Source: Kitasatospora sp. MAP12-44 (GTDB lineage: Bacteria; Actinomycetota; Actinomycetes; Streptomycetales; Streptomycetaceae). Taken from it: a stretch of DNA of 64,000 bases. The stretch spans positions 7,254,001-7,318,000 of the forward strand of contig NZ_JARZAE010000004.1 of the NCBI RefSeq assembly GCF_029892095.1. Direction: 5' to 3'. Numbering within the stretch: position 1 is the stretch's first letter; the number at the start of each line of letters is the position of its first letter. The notes under the pieces were generated by a model. The model was not told the DNA's origin and did no database searches. It saw only the letters and a list, made by a program, of their open reading frames with translations. Below, piece by piece: positions 17,072 through 26,758 of this stretch. The position numbers and the translations under genes are program-made.

Positions 17072-17085
17072 GGGAATTAATTCCC
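17072..17085. promoter_or_regulatory. Perfect 14-bp palindrome between divergent genes
   Basis: GGGAATTAATTCCC is perfectly self-complementary with an A/T core. It lies in the 203-base gap between the HATPase gene (minus) and the XRE regulator (plus), about 75 bases before the regulator start. It is a good candidate operator, possibly for the adjacent XRE protein. Confidence 0.45.
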
Positions 17086-17158
17086 AAGGGTTAAATGATC
17101 TCCTTGCATGGTCCGCGTGCACACAGGCAGACTGGTGTGACTTCCAAGGAGGCTCGGC

Positions 17159-18043
17159 GTGGCCGTTCGGCAAGAATCATCTGGGCGCAAGTCCACGGTC
17201 CTCGGGCGCAAGCTGGGTGGCATGTTGCTGGAGCTTCGGGACGCCAAGGGGCTGACGCAGCCTCAGGCAGCTGCGGCGTTGACGGCTACTCAGACGAAGA
17301 TCGTCAAGATAGAGCGCGGGTTCTCGCCCGTTCGAGATCCGGACATTCATGCACTCTGCGATCTCTACGAGGTTGGGCGCACAGACCCGCTACGTAGCCG
17401 TCTCCTGGGACTTGCGCAAGCCGATCGTGAGCGTCGACGGGCTTCGGGGTGGTGGCGGGAGTACACCGAGTTGGGCGACCTGGTCGAGTACATCCAGCTT
17501 GAAGACGGCGCAGCGTCGATCCGGACCTACCAGAACCAGCTGGTCCCAGGGCTTCTGCAAACGCCGCAGTACGCCCGTGCAATCGCTGTGGCTGACGACG
17601 CCTGGCAGGATCCGGATGAGATCGAGCAGTTCGTTCAGGCGAGGCTTGCTCGACAAGCGCGACTGACGGACAGCAGGCCATTGGAGCTGTGGGCCGTACT
17701 GTCGGAAGCGGTGCTTCGCCAGCAGGTTGGTGGCCGAGACGGCATGCTGGAGCAGCTTGAGCACATTTTCGAGGCCACAGCTATGTCGAACGTCAAGATT
17801 CAGGTGCTGCCGTTCGCCGTGGGGGCTCACGCGTCGATGAACGGCACCTTCGTGATCGTTGGCTTTGAGGAGCCAGCCTCGCTGGATGTGGTGTACCTGG
17901 AGACCGCCAGCTCAACTCTCTGGTTGGAGCGCGACCAAGACGCAAGCCGGCATCGTGGCATGTTCGATGGCGTGCGACGATCCGCACTGTCCCCTGAGGA
18001 CTCCCGCGCACTGGTAAGCAATTTGATCAAGGAGTATCGGTGA
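17159..18043 (+). CDS. XRE-family regulator with DUF5753
   Basis: A 294-aa protein. The N-terminal helix-turn-helix (residues 17-75; GLTQPQAAAALTATQTKIVKIERG) is followed by the C-terminal DUF5753 ligand/effector-like domain (residues 105-285). It is the usual streptomycete regulator that pairs with a small DUF397 protein. The GTG start follows AAGGAGG at good spacing. It overlaps the DUF397 gene by four bases. It is located inside the BREX locus between the pglWX and pglYZ halves, so it may regulate this region. Confidence 0.88.
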   Translation: MAVRQESSGRKSTVLGRKLGGMLLELRDAKGLTQPQAAAALTATQTKIVKIERGFSPVRDPDIHALCDLYEVGRTDPLRSRLLGLAQADRERRRASGWWREYTELGDLVEYIQLEDGAASIRTYQNQLVPGLLQTPQYARAIAVADDAWQDPDEIEQFVQARLARQARLTDSRPLELWAVLSEAVLRQQVGGRDGMLEQLEHIFEATAMSNVKIQVLPFAVGAHASMNGTFVIVGFEEPASLDVVYLETASSTLWLERDQDASRHRGMFDGVRRSALSPEDSRALVSNLIKEYR

Positions 18044-18246
18044 GCAATCGCAGAATGTTCGACTTCTACAAGAGCAGCTATAGCGGTTCGCAGGGGGAGT
18101 GCGTCGAGGTGGCGATCAACGTGCCGGCGCACGCGGCGGTGCGTGACTCCAAGAACCCCACGGGCCCCGCGCTGGTCTTCTCGAGTGGGGCGTGGTCGGC
18201 CTTCGTTGCTGGGATCAAGCTTGGGGGCTTCTCCGCCGACTGCTGA
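18040..18246 (+). CDS. DUF397 small protein
   Basis: A 68-aa DUF397 member (FYKSSYSGSQGECVEVA, VRDSKNP, WSAFVAGIK), the family that accompanies XRE-DUF5753 regulators in actinomycetes. It is translated from a GTG overlapping the regulator stop. Proposed roles include acting as toxin, antitoxin or signal partner, but none is generally proven. A strong hairpin follows. Confidence 0.88.
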   Translation: MSNRRMFDFYKSSYSGSQGECVEVAINVPAHAAVRDSKNPTGPALVFSSGAWSAFVAGIKLGGFSADC

Positions 18247-18262
18247 TCGGCTTTGACTCATG

Positions 18263-18300
18263 CAACGGCCTCCGCGCGGATGCCCGGGCGGAGGCCGTTG
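18263..18300. terminator. Bidirectional terminator
   Basis: A 13-bp perfect stem (18263-18275 / 18288-18300) with a 12-base loop lies between the convergent DUF397 gene and pglX. It probably ends transcription from both sides. Confidence 0.75.
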
Positions 18301-18319
18301 CGCCACATGTGACTTGGTG

Positions 18320-21300
18320 TCAGCTCTTGGCGGCGCGACCGCGTCGGGCGGGCGAAGGGCGCCAGGCCCGCAAGTCGTCGTCGGTGAGGCCGTGCTCGTC
18401 CTGGATCTGCGCGCGATACCCGGCGAAGAAGTCGGCGGGGGAACTGCCGTACATCGCATCGAACTCACCGTGCCACTGGCTCAGCCAGGGCTGGAGCTCC
18501 AGCAGGCCCGCGAGGAACGGAGTCAGTTCCTCGGTGGTGAAGTCGTTGTTGGTGAAGTACGTGGTGAGCGCCTGCGCCTGCTCGCGGTGATCCCAGCCGG
18601 CCCAGCCGAAGACGTCGGGGGTGCCGGAGGTGGTCGTCGAGTAGGAGATGAACCGCTCCTTGGGCACGTCGAGCTTGCCCCGGGCCTTCCAGTAGGAGGG
18701 CTTGAGGAAGTCGGCCGAGGCGTACTTCGGGGGGACGGGGATCGAGTCCCTGATCTTTCGCTTGGCCAGCTCGTCGGGGGCTGCATCTTCTTGACGCTGG
18801 AGGTCCCAGACGTGTTCCCAGTCGGCGCGCTTATTGAGGCCGGCGGGCTTGTAACGGAGAGCAGGGAGGAAGGGCACGTGCTCGTCGGCGAGAAGGTCGG
18901 CAACGACTGTGGCGAGTTCCTTGCGCGGTGCGTAGATCTCTGAGACAGAGACAAAGTCTTGGTCGCGTGAGAGTGTATCGGTGAGCTGTGCCCGAGTGAG
19001 GAGGACGGGTTGTTCATCCTGAAACCAATGTTCGCGATCCTCGACTCGGTTCAGTAGCCATGAGCGCAGCGCCTGCTGCTGGAGGAAGTCCCAGCCGCCG
19101 GTTTCCCAGCGGCGCTTGTATTCCGGGCGCTCGACCATACCGATGGCTCGTGAGTTTTCGATGATCTCAATGCGGCGTCGAACAACTTTTTTGTAGCTGT
19201 CAGACCAATGACCGGGAAGACTAGTGGAAGGATTCGAGTTGTGGCGCCGAAACCATGTGCTAGATGCTTCGCCTCGATCAATCCGGCGTGCAAGTGAGAT
19301 CTCAAAGGATCGTTCGCCGAAAGCAATTTCGGGAACGTCAGAAAGGGGTGCGCGAAGATCCTCATGATGAAGGCCGTACAGATGGTAGATCTGCCAATCG
19401 AGCTCTTCCTGGAGTGCGATCATCCGTGCGCGGGTTTTTTCCCATACTTGCTTGGCTTTGCGTAGAGTGGCGGCACTTGGGGTTGGCGAATGGGTGGTAG
19501 TCAGCGCGGATGGGCTGAAATTGTTAAGGTCCTGAGTCAAGCTATCAAGGGTGGTGGCCAGAGATGTTGGATAGCTTGTGGGGAGTGGAAATTTTTCCAC
19601 ATTTGCGCCGTTATACTGATAGCGATCCTCCCATGCTTCATCCTGAAATCCTCGGCCGAGACCGCTCCCACCCTTGTTGTGGCAGCTCATTTTCAGCCAG
19701 AAGCATGCAGTTGAACTGTTCAGAATTGCCAGAATATTGAAGTAATCTTCGGGCGTAGCCGATGATTTCAGCTTGATGATAGGTGCTGTGCGATTGAAGA
19801 GCTGGCCGCCGCGACTCAAGACGAAGTGATTGTGGGAGGCGATCTCCCCGTAAGCGATGGCCCACCTATGAGCCCCCTCGTCCTTAGGAAACTGGTGCCA
19901 CTCCCACCAGAATCGGCCATCCGCAGCATAGGAATCCCCACTGGCGGCGGAACGCGACCAAAGGAGGGATCTCATGGGCCAGAAATGGCGGATGAATCCA
20001 GAATTGAGCTGGTTTGCCTTAAGGAGGTTTCGCCGTTCGTCGTATGGTGTCGCCATTAGGTCGCGGCCCAGGAATTCCCAGTCGCGCGTCTGATCTCCTC
20101 TGTGGCTTTCTCGAGCATGAAGATCTGATGTGCTGGCCGTTGTGGACCTGTTCGAGGGGAGCGTAAAGGCTTCATCGGCATGCGTGTCGCCATCGAACCC
20201 GATGCGCAAAATTCCGTAATTCTTCAAGCGTGTCGTGCTGGCCGACTCAATCGTATCCTGGACCTCCGGGGCTCCGCCCCCTGTCAAGGTCCATGGGTGA
20301 GTTGAGAATCGATCGCGTGGAAAGTCCTGGGAGCTTACCCACCTCGTTTCGCTGCTCGGGCTGTCAATTTGATTGAGGATCGCTTGCCATACCCACCCTT
20401 GCGCGGGGTTGGGTGGGGTTGTCGGCTCGCTCTGAATTCCGAGAATTGTGCGTACGGTGGCGCTGCGATCGTTTCCACTGCGGGGTCGCCCAATGAGGAT
20501 TACCGTCGGTGTGCCGTGGCCGGGAATGTACGCGCCGGAAGCGTCAATGATGTCTGTCAACTCAACATGAAGGGCAAAGTAGTCTTCGATTAGCTGCTTG
20601 CCAAACTTGCGCTTCATGAAGGAATTGGCTGTAATTTGTCCTACGTAGCCGTATTCCCCTTTGCCGCGGCTGTCGGTACGTGCAAGCTCGAAGAATCGTT
20701 CTGCGAAAGGTACGGAGAGTCCGTACAATCCATAGCAAGATCCATATAGATCCCGATACAATTCGCTGAGGCTCTTGTCTTGGACTTGGATATACGGAGG
20801 ATTCCCCACCACCACGTGGTAGCGCCCCTCCTCCAGGATCCCGGGATACGCATGCACGTCCTCCGTGGCGTACGCGAACTCCGCCAGCTCGTCGCCCGAG
20901 TCCTCGCCCAGCAGCGTGAGTTCGAGCTGCCGCGCCTTGATCAGCGAGTCGCCCACCGCCAGGTGGATCGGCCAGTCGTACTTGCCCGCGTCCGCCAGCG
21001 TCCGCACCTGCGCCGCTGCCATCGCTGCCACCAGCAGCCGGAACCGCGCGATCGCGACCGCGAACGGGTTGATGTCCACCCCGTGCACCGAGTCCAGCGC
21101 CGCCCGCACCCGCTCCCAGCGGTCCCGCCCGGGCTGACCGTCCCCCCACAGCTTCACCAGCCGGCGGAACGCGCCCAGCACGAAGTGGCCCGACCCGCAG
21201 GTGGGGTCGATCATCTTCAGGCCCTCGTAGCCGAACTCCCGCACCGCCGGGTCCATCGCGCGGTCGAGGATGAACTCCTCTACGAACTCCGGTGTCTGCA

Positions 21301-21925
21301 AGAGCGCGTACGTCTTCCGCGCCGCCTCCGACAGGTCCTGGTACAGGTCACCCAGGAAGCGAGTGTCCCAGCCCTCGGTCCCGTCCTCGTTCAGCTTGTC
21401 CGTGAAGTCGTGAACCAGGACACCCGCCTCGTCCCGATAGCGCCAGAACTCGACCAGCGCCCGCGCACCGTCGTGCGACAGCGGGATCTGGAACAGCGGG
21501 TTGTGTCGCCGGTCGAACAGCAGCTTCCCGGCCTGCCCGGCACCCAGCTCCGCGAACGCCCGCTCCAGCCAACCGCGATACGTGGGATCGGCGTCCTCGT
21601 CGACATACGCCGCGTACCGCTCCAGCGCGAGGTCCCGCCGCTCATCGGACGCACCCGTCAGGTACGGCTCGGGGATCAGCTCGTTGTCCTCGCAGAACCG
21701 CACGAAGACCGTGCCCAGGACCCACGCCACCGCGACCTGCGTGATGCGCTCGTCGAGCCAGGAGTTCCACGTCGCGGCCGTGCGCCCCAGCTTCCGTGCC
21801 TGGTCGTACTCGCCGCGCAGCTTGACGCGCACCTCCTCCACGGCCTTGGCCTGGCCGCCGAGGTCGATCTCGACCGCCTTGACCTGCTTGATCAGATCCG
21901 TCAACAGGGCCTTGCGGTCGATCAC
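18320..21925 (-). CDS. pglX: BREX type 2 adenine-specific DNA methyltransferase PglX
   Basis: A protein of 1201 aa from the GTG at 21925, which overlaps the pglW stop (GTGA). The S-adenosylmethionine motif DPTCGSGHF lies near residue 240 and the catalytic NPPY near residue 373, so it is an N6-adenine methyltransferase. In BREX, PglX marks self DNA and takes part in exclusion. The size matches the family. The first third has the extreme GC3 of its neighbours. From about 20790 to 18880 the base composition and codon use are clearly less GC-rich, covering the presumed target recognition region. It is a full-length frame with no premature stop. Confidence 0.94.
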   Translation of the reverse strand: MIDRKALLTDLIKQVKAVEIDLGGQAKAVEEVRVKLRGEYDQARKLGRTAATWNSWLDERITQVAVAWVLGTVFVRFCEDNELIPEPYLTGASDERRDLALERYAAYVDEDADPTYRGWLERAFAELGAGQAGKLLFDRRHNPLFQIPLSHDGARALVEFWRYRDEAGVLVHDFTDKLNEDGTEGWDTRFLGDLYQDLSEAARKTYALLQTPEFVEEFILDRAMDPAVREFGYEGLKMIDPTCGSGHFVLGAFRRLVKLWGDGQPGRDRWERVRAALDSVHGVDINPFAVAIARFRLLVAAMAAAQVRTLADAGKYDWPIHLAVGDSLIKARQLELTLLGEDSGDELAEFAYATEDVHAYPGILEEGRYHVVVGNPPYIQVQDKSLSELYRDLYGSCYGLYGLSVPFAERFFELARTDSRGKGEYGYVGQITANSFMKRKFGKQLIEDYFALHVELTDIIDASGAYIPGHGTPTVILIGRPRSGNDRSATVRTILGIQSEPTTPPNPAQGWVWQAILNQIDSPSSETRWVSSQDFPRDRFSTHPWTLTGGGAPEVQDTIESASTTRLKNYGILRIGFDGDTHADEAFTLPSNRSTTASTSDLHARESHRGDQTRDWEFLGRDLMATPYDERRNLLKANQLNSGFIRHFWPMRSLLWSRSAASGDSYAADGRFWWEWHQFPKDEGAHRWAIAYGEIASHNHFVLSRGGQLFNRTAPIIKLKSSATPEDYFNILAILNSSTACFWLKMSCHNKGGSGLGRGFQDEAWEDRYQYNGANVEKFPLPTSYPTSLATTLDSLTQDLNNFSPSALTTTHSPTPSAATLRKAKQVWEKTRARMIALQEELDWQIYHLYGLHHEDLRAPLSDVPEIAFGERSFEISLARRIDRGEASSTWFRRHNSNPSTSLPGHWSDSYKKVVRRRIEIIENSRAIGMVERPEYKRRWETGGWDFLQQQALRSWLLNRVEDREHWFQDEQPVLLTRAQLTDTLSRDQDFVSVSEIYAPRKELATVVADLLADEHVPFLPALRYKPAGLNKRADWEHVWDLQRQEDAAPDELAKRKIRDSIPVPPKYASADFLKPSYWKARGKLDVPKERFISYSTTTSGTPDVFGWAGWDHREQAQALTTYFTNNDFTTEELTPFLAGLLELQPWLSQWHGEFDAMYGSSPADFFAGYRAQIQDEHGLTDDDLRAWRPSPARRGRAAKS

Positions 21926-24900
21926 TTGGTTGCCTTTCCAGTTGCGCCGGCTCGGTGGGCGTTGTTGACCCACGAGTCCGGAAGTTCGATCCACTCTCCG
22001 AGCCCTGACTGGTACGGCACGGCCGTCGCCCCCAGTCGGGGGTCGCGCGCCGGGTCGCTCTGCGGGCAGAGCAACCAGAGGCCGCGGCCACCGTCGCGTG
22101 AGCGCCCGGCCAGCCGGTCGAGCACGCCCATCGCGTCGTACCGGGCGAACACCCCACCGTCGACCAGCAACACCGGTCGCCCCGGCCCGCCCGTCGCGAT
22201 CAGCTTGCCGATCCTCGGTTCGACCGCGCCCCACGCCGTCCGCACGTACTCGGCGAAGCGCATCGCCGCCGGGGTGCCGGGCTCGGCTGCATCGGCGCGC
22301 AGGATGGTCTCCCAGGTGGGCTTGGGGCGGGGGTCGACCAGTTCGTGCAGCGCGGCGATGAGCAGTTCGGCCACCGACACCGCCTCGGCCCCGAACCTGC
22401 TGCCCCCCGTATCACTGCCGGCACCGCTCGCGGTCAGCTCGCGGGCCGCCTCCCGGGCGAGGCCGGTACGGACGGTCAGCGCCCGGAAACCGTCGCGCCG
22501 CGCCGACGAGAGCAGCCGCTCCTCCGCCTGCATGGCGCCGGCCAGCAGCGGGTCGTCGTCGTAGCGGGTGATGTGCGTGATCCGAGTGGTGCGCCGGCCG
22601 GCTCCCGAGGTCAGATAGCTGGAGCCGCCGTCGACCCGGCGCGGCAGGTAGCGCATGATCCGGGTGCCCTCGCGCAGCGCGAAGATCAGGTCGAAGCCGG
22701 CGTCCCGCAGTGCCTTCGTCAACGGACCACCGGTGGGCAGCGAGTGCCCGCCGCGCCCGTCCAGCAGTTCGGGGAACCGGGCGCTCACGCGCTCGTGCAC
22801 GTCGTCCGCGGTCAGGCCAGGCTGCTGGGCCTCCGGAATGCCCGGCGTGATCCGGACCAGCCCGGCCTGGGTGAGCCGCAGCGCTCGGACCAGCGACAGG
22901 TCGCGCGGGTAGATCTCCAGTCGTGGCGTGGCGGCCGCGTTGCGGGAGGCCGCTGCGGCGAGCACCACGGTCCGCCGTTCGTCCCACTCCACCACGCCGT
23001 TCGGCGGGGTGACGGCACCGAGTTCGGCCAGCACGGTCGCCGCCGTCGGCAGGGTGTCGAGCTTCGCCAGCCGGTCGGCGACCCGGCCGAGCCGCTGAGC
23101 GTAGTCCAGCAGGCCGGGAGCTGATGGCGTGTCAGGCGAGTCGTCCTCGCCGAACTCCAGAGCCAGCAGTCCGGCGCCCATGCCTTCGTCCGCCGCGTCG
23201 CGGTTGGCGACGTGCCGGAACTGGGCTGCCGCAGGCTCGAGTTGCTCGACCTCCAGGACGGCCCGCACCGCGGCGAGGGCCAAGGCCCGGCGGTGCCCGC
23301 GCTCCTGGAGCCGGGTGCCGCGCCGGACGGCGAGCGCGTCCGCGATCTCGGCCGCCGAGGCGACCCGGCCCAACGTGTGCAGCAGCTCAAGGATCTCGCC
23401 GCGCAGCACCTGAACCGCCGCGTGCTTGCTCCAGCGGGTGCGCTGCGTCTTCAGGATCTGCGGAATGCGTCCGGCGGGGAGGCCGAGAATGTTCGCGACG
23501 TCCTTCTGCTTGGGCCAGACACCGATCTCCGGCAGGACACCGCTCTCGTCGGGCAGGCGCAGCAGAAGCCGGACAGTGTCGAAGTCGTTCTGGTTGGAGC
23601 CATCCTTCTTAAGTGCTGGCACGAAGATGGTCGCCAACGTGTCCAAGCTGACGGAACGTAGCCTTCGGGTGGACAGCCCAGCTGCCGTGTCGCCCGTCGT
23701 CGTCAGTGCATCGACGACGGCCTTCTCGACCACTGACAGCTCGTCCAGCTCTTCCTTCGCAGCCTTGCGGCCCTCTGGGGTGAGCGGGCCTGCCGGCTGC
23801 TCGGCGAGGAGTCGGCGCCACTCCTTGATCCGGCGGAGCACCTCGCCGCGCGTTTTGGGGCCGAGCCCCTTGGCGTTGACCAGTCGGCGCTGGCTCAGGT
23901 CCAACAGCTCGCCGACGGTGTTGACGCCCAGGCCGAAGACGAAGGACTCGGCAGCCGGGCTCAGGCCGGCGGCGGAGATGACGGTCTGCCGGTTGGCCTC
24001 CGCAGCCTTTCGGTCGCGGTCCCGGTCGGCGTTCTCGGGCTCCGCATCCGCGATCCCGGGCGTGGCATCGTCCGTCGCAGCGTCCGCAGGCGTCTGCTCG
24101 GCAGGGGCCGCGCTGTCAGTGGCGGGATGCCGACTGCGCCCCGAACTCGGCTTCGCTGTGTCCAGCTGAAGGAAGATCTTCTTCCAGGCGTCCTGCATGG
24201 GCTTGAGATCGGTGAACCGCTGGGCGGCATCCCGGTGGAGGGCCTTGCGGAAAAAGGTGGTGAGGCCCTCCCGCACCGCAGAGTCGAACGCCTCGACGGC
24301 GATCGTCGGGTAGGGCTCCTTCTCCGCGTCGGTCTGGCGTGCGGAGACCCGGCCGCCGCCCCAGACCGGGAGCTCGCCCGAGGCCATCTCGTGCAGGGTC
24401 GCGGCAACGGCGTACCGCTCGGCGTGCGCGTCGTACACCGAGCGGGTGAGCGTTCCGATGAACGGGTCGAGGTAGCCGTCGGTGCCGGCGCTGGTGTCCT
24501 GCACGCGGTAGCCGGCCAGCGAGAAGTCGATCAGCACCAGCTGGCGGGTCCGGTTGGGACGGACCCGGATCGCGATGTTGTCCGGCTTGATGTCCCGGTG
24601 CCAGACGCCCTCGCCCTCGAGGAAGTCCACGGCGCCGAAGAGGTAGTCGCCGTAGAGCTCCAGCTGGTCGACCAGCAGACGCCCGTTCTCTCGCAGTTGG
24701 CGGGCGACGGTCTCCTCGCGTCGCCGGGTCCGGGTCTCCGATGTCGTGCCCTCGTCCTCGCGTTCGTCACCGACGTACTCGAGGACGAGCACGGTCCGGC
24801 CGGCGATGGACAGCGGTTCCGGCTCGACCAGCCGGATGATCCGGGAGTCGGCGCGCAGCCGTCCCATGATCTCGGCCTCATGGGCCAGTACCTCGCCGCG

Positions 24901-26610
24901 GCTGTCGCTCAGTGCGACCTTGAGCACGCACAGCGCCTTGGAACGTGGGGCTTGCGCGTCGGCGGCCAGATCGCGGACCAGGAAGGCTCGGCTGGTGGAG
25001 CCGGTACCCAATCGTCGCCGCACCTCCCAGCGGCCGGCGAGCACGTCACCCGCAACCGCCTCGAGCGGATCTTTCTCCGTCCGCTCGGCCGGACCGGAGG
25101 CAACCGTGCTCTCCGTCGTCGGTGCCGTCAGGGTCTCCTCGACGAACTCCAGCATCTCCAGGAACTCGTCGACCGAGGCGAGGCGCTGCTCGGGCTTGTA
25201 GGCGGTCGCGGCCTGGACCAGCTCGTCGATGTCCTCCGAGAGCCCGTCGACCACCGCGCTGGGCCGCAGTCCCTCGCCGGCCTCCAGGCGGGCGACCAGC
25301 TCGGCCTGGCTGGCGGCCGGCGGCTGGAGGGTTGCGAGCAGGTAGGTGAGCACCCCGAGTCCGTAGACGTCGAGCATGATCGGGTCGGGGCTGAGCGCGG
25401 TGAGCTCGGGGGCGAGGTAGGGGTCGGCTGCCTCGGCCAGATGCGCGCCCGCCTGGGAGAGCGCGGTCGGTGCCAGTCGGGCGGCGCCCTCCGAGGTGTC
25501 GCCCGAGGAGCGCTGGACGGCGACCTGCCAATCGGAGATCTGCAGGTGCGGGTTGAGCCAGCCTGAGTCCTCGCCGTCGGTGGCCGCCGCGCGGCCGCGC
25601 CCGCGCGGAATGACGTGGATGGCCCGGGCAGCGAGAGTGCGGTGGAAGATGCGGTTGCTGTGCCCGGAGCGCATCGTCTCGGCGAGCTGGCGCACCAGCG
25701 ACATCCTGGTGAGGATGTCCAGCTTGGCGCCGTACTGGACCAGGTACTCGTCCAGACGCAGGGTGCGCGGGTCGTAGTCGAAGATCAGCGCGGGGCCCGC
25801 CGAGTGCCCGGACGAGTCGTACTGGCGCAGCTGCACCACGCCGGGGTGCTTGAACCGGCGCAGTACCGCGGCCTCGCGCAGGGCGGCACGCTCCACCGAG
25901 GCCCGCAGGCCGGCGTCGGAGCCGCGCTCGCGCAGGTAGATACGGACTCGGGCCGCCTCCGGGAGCTCGCTGTGTCGGGCCAGGTAGTCGGCCCAGGTCG
26001 GGCCGGAGTCGAAGGCCTTGCGGTTCAGCAGATACGGGCCGACCTTGTACTCCGCATCGCTGCGCGCGATCCCGATCCGTTCCAGGGCTGCCTTGATCTC
26101 ACGGGACGCGACGGCGTCCACACGCCGCCGCTCCTCGCGGGGCGGCTGCTGGAGCATCGTGACCAACTCGTCGACGGTGTAGACGCCGTGCTGGTCGGAG
26201 GGGGCGAGTCGTTGCCGCAGCGAGGCGTCGGTGAAGCACACCGCTTCCGAGACCCAGACCCGTCGGCCGTTCTGGCTGAGCAGCCCGGCCAGCTCCTTCG
26301 CCTTCTTGTTCGCGAGATGGAGCGGATTGCCGTGGGAGACCTGGCGGCCGTTGGGTTGGGTCTGCAGCCAGGTTCCGTTGCGGGACTCGACCGAGCCGTG
26401 CCAGTCCTTCAGCTCGATCAGATACACCCCGCCGGGCGCCACGACCAGCAGGTCGACCTCGCGGACGTGCCCGGTGTTGGCCGTGAAGGTGAAGTTCGAC
26501 CACGCGCGCCACGGATCGGCGTTGGGCAGACGCTCCCGGACAGCCTCCAAGCCGCGGCGTTCGTGCGGGAACTCCGAGTCGGTGACCGTCACCCACCGGC
26601 CGTCCAGCAT
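21922..26610 (-). CDS. pglW: BREX type 2 Ser/Thr kinase PglW
   Basis: A 1562-aa multidomain kinase. Residues 13-130 are a NERD nuclease-related domain (REVDLLVVAPGGVYLIELKDW). Residues 200-480 resemble a kinase fold without HRD (HRTLAARA), so a pseudokinase. Residues 525-830 form a kinase with HRDIKPDN near 670, DFSLAGY in place of DFG near 695, and a downstream catalytic-domain tail. Residues about 890-950 hold helix-hairpin-helix-like sequence (LVNAKGLGPKTRGEVLRRI). The rest is a long C-terminal region with winged-helix-like stretches. PglW of S. coelicolor is a Ser/Thr kinase essential for Pgl. It lies upstream of pglX and is coupled to it. Confidence 0.93.
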   Translation of the reverse strand: MLDGRWVTVTDSEFPHERRGLEAVRERLPNADPWRAWSNFTFTANTGHVREVDLLVVAPGGVYLIELKDWHGSVESRNGTWLQTQPNGRQVSHGNPLHLANKKAKELAGLLSQNGRRVWVSEAVCFTDASLRQRLAPSDQHGVYTVDELVTMLQQPPREERRRVDAVASREIKAALERIGIARSDAEYKVGPYLLNRKAFDSGPTWADYLARHSELPEAARVRIYLRERGSDAGLRASVERAALREAAVLRRFKHPGVVQLRQYDSSGHSAGPALIFDYDPRTLRLDEYLVQYGAKLDILTRMSLVRQLAETMRSGHSNRIFHRTLAARAIHVIPRGRGRAAATDGEDSGWLNPHLQISDWQVAVQRSSGDTSEGAARLAPTALSQAGAHLAEAADPYLAPELTALSPDPIMLDVYGLGVLTYLLATLQPPAASQAELVARLEAGEGLRPSAVVDGLSEDIDELVQAATAYKPEQRLASVDEFLEMLEFVEETLTAPTTESTVASGPAERTEKDPLEAVAGDVLAGRWEVRRRLGTGSTSRAFLVRDLAADAQAPRSKALCVLKVALSDSRGEVLAHEAEIMGRLRADSRIIRLVEPEPLSIAGRTVLVLEYVGDEREDEGTTSETRTRRREETVARQLRENGRLLVDQLELYGDYLFGAVDFLEGEGVWHRDIKPDNIAIRVRPNRTRQLVLIDFSLAGYRVQDTSAGTDGYLDPFIGTLTRSVYDAHAERYAVAATLHEMASGELPVWGGGRVSARQTDAEKEPYPTIAVEAFDSAVREGLTTFFRKALHRDAAQRFTDLKPMQDAWKKIFLQLDTAKPSSGRSRHPATDSAAPAEQTPADAATDDATPGIADAEPENADRDRDRKAAEANRQTVISAAGLSPAAESFVFGLGVNTVGELLDLSQRRLVNAKGLGPKTRGEVLRRIKEWRRLLAEQPAGPLTPEGRKAAKEELDELSVVEKAVVDALTTTGDTAAGLSTRRLRSVSLDTLATIFVPALKKDGSNQNDFDTVRLLLRLPDESGVLPEIGVWPKQKDVANILGLPAGRIPQILKTQRTRWSKHAAVQVLRGEILELLHTLGRVASAAEIADALAVRRGTRLQERGHRRALALAAVRAVLEVEQLEPAAAQFRHVANRDAADEGMGAGLLALEFGEDDSPDTPSAPGLLDYAQRLGRVADRLAKLDTLPTAATVLAELGAVTPPNGVVEWDERRTVVLAAAASRNAAATPRLEIYPRDLSLVRALRLTQAGLVRITPGIPEAQQPGLTADDVHERVSARFPELLDGRGGHSLPTGGPLTKALRDAGFDLIFALREGTRIMRYLPRRVDGGSSYLTSGAGRRTTRITHITRYDDDPLLAGAMQAEERLLSSARRDGFRALTVRTGLAREAARELTASGAGSDTGGSRFGAEAVSVAELLIAALHELVDPRPKPTWETILRADAAEPGTPAAMRFAEYVRTAWGAVEPRIGKLIATGGPGRPVLLVDGGVFARYDAMGVLDRLAGRSRDGGRGLWLLCPQSDPARDPRLGATAVPYQSGLGEWIELPDSWVNNAHRAGATGKATK

Positions 26611-26758
26611 GCGCCATCACCGTTTCTTCGTTGCCTCGTGGTTTCGCCGCCGGTCAGCAGCCCGATCACCCGAACGATCGTAGCGGGTGGTAGCCGTGCG
26701 TGTAGGACTCGTGCGGAGACCGGATCGAGGCCGGCGGTAGCCGGTGCGCCCTCACAGG

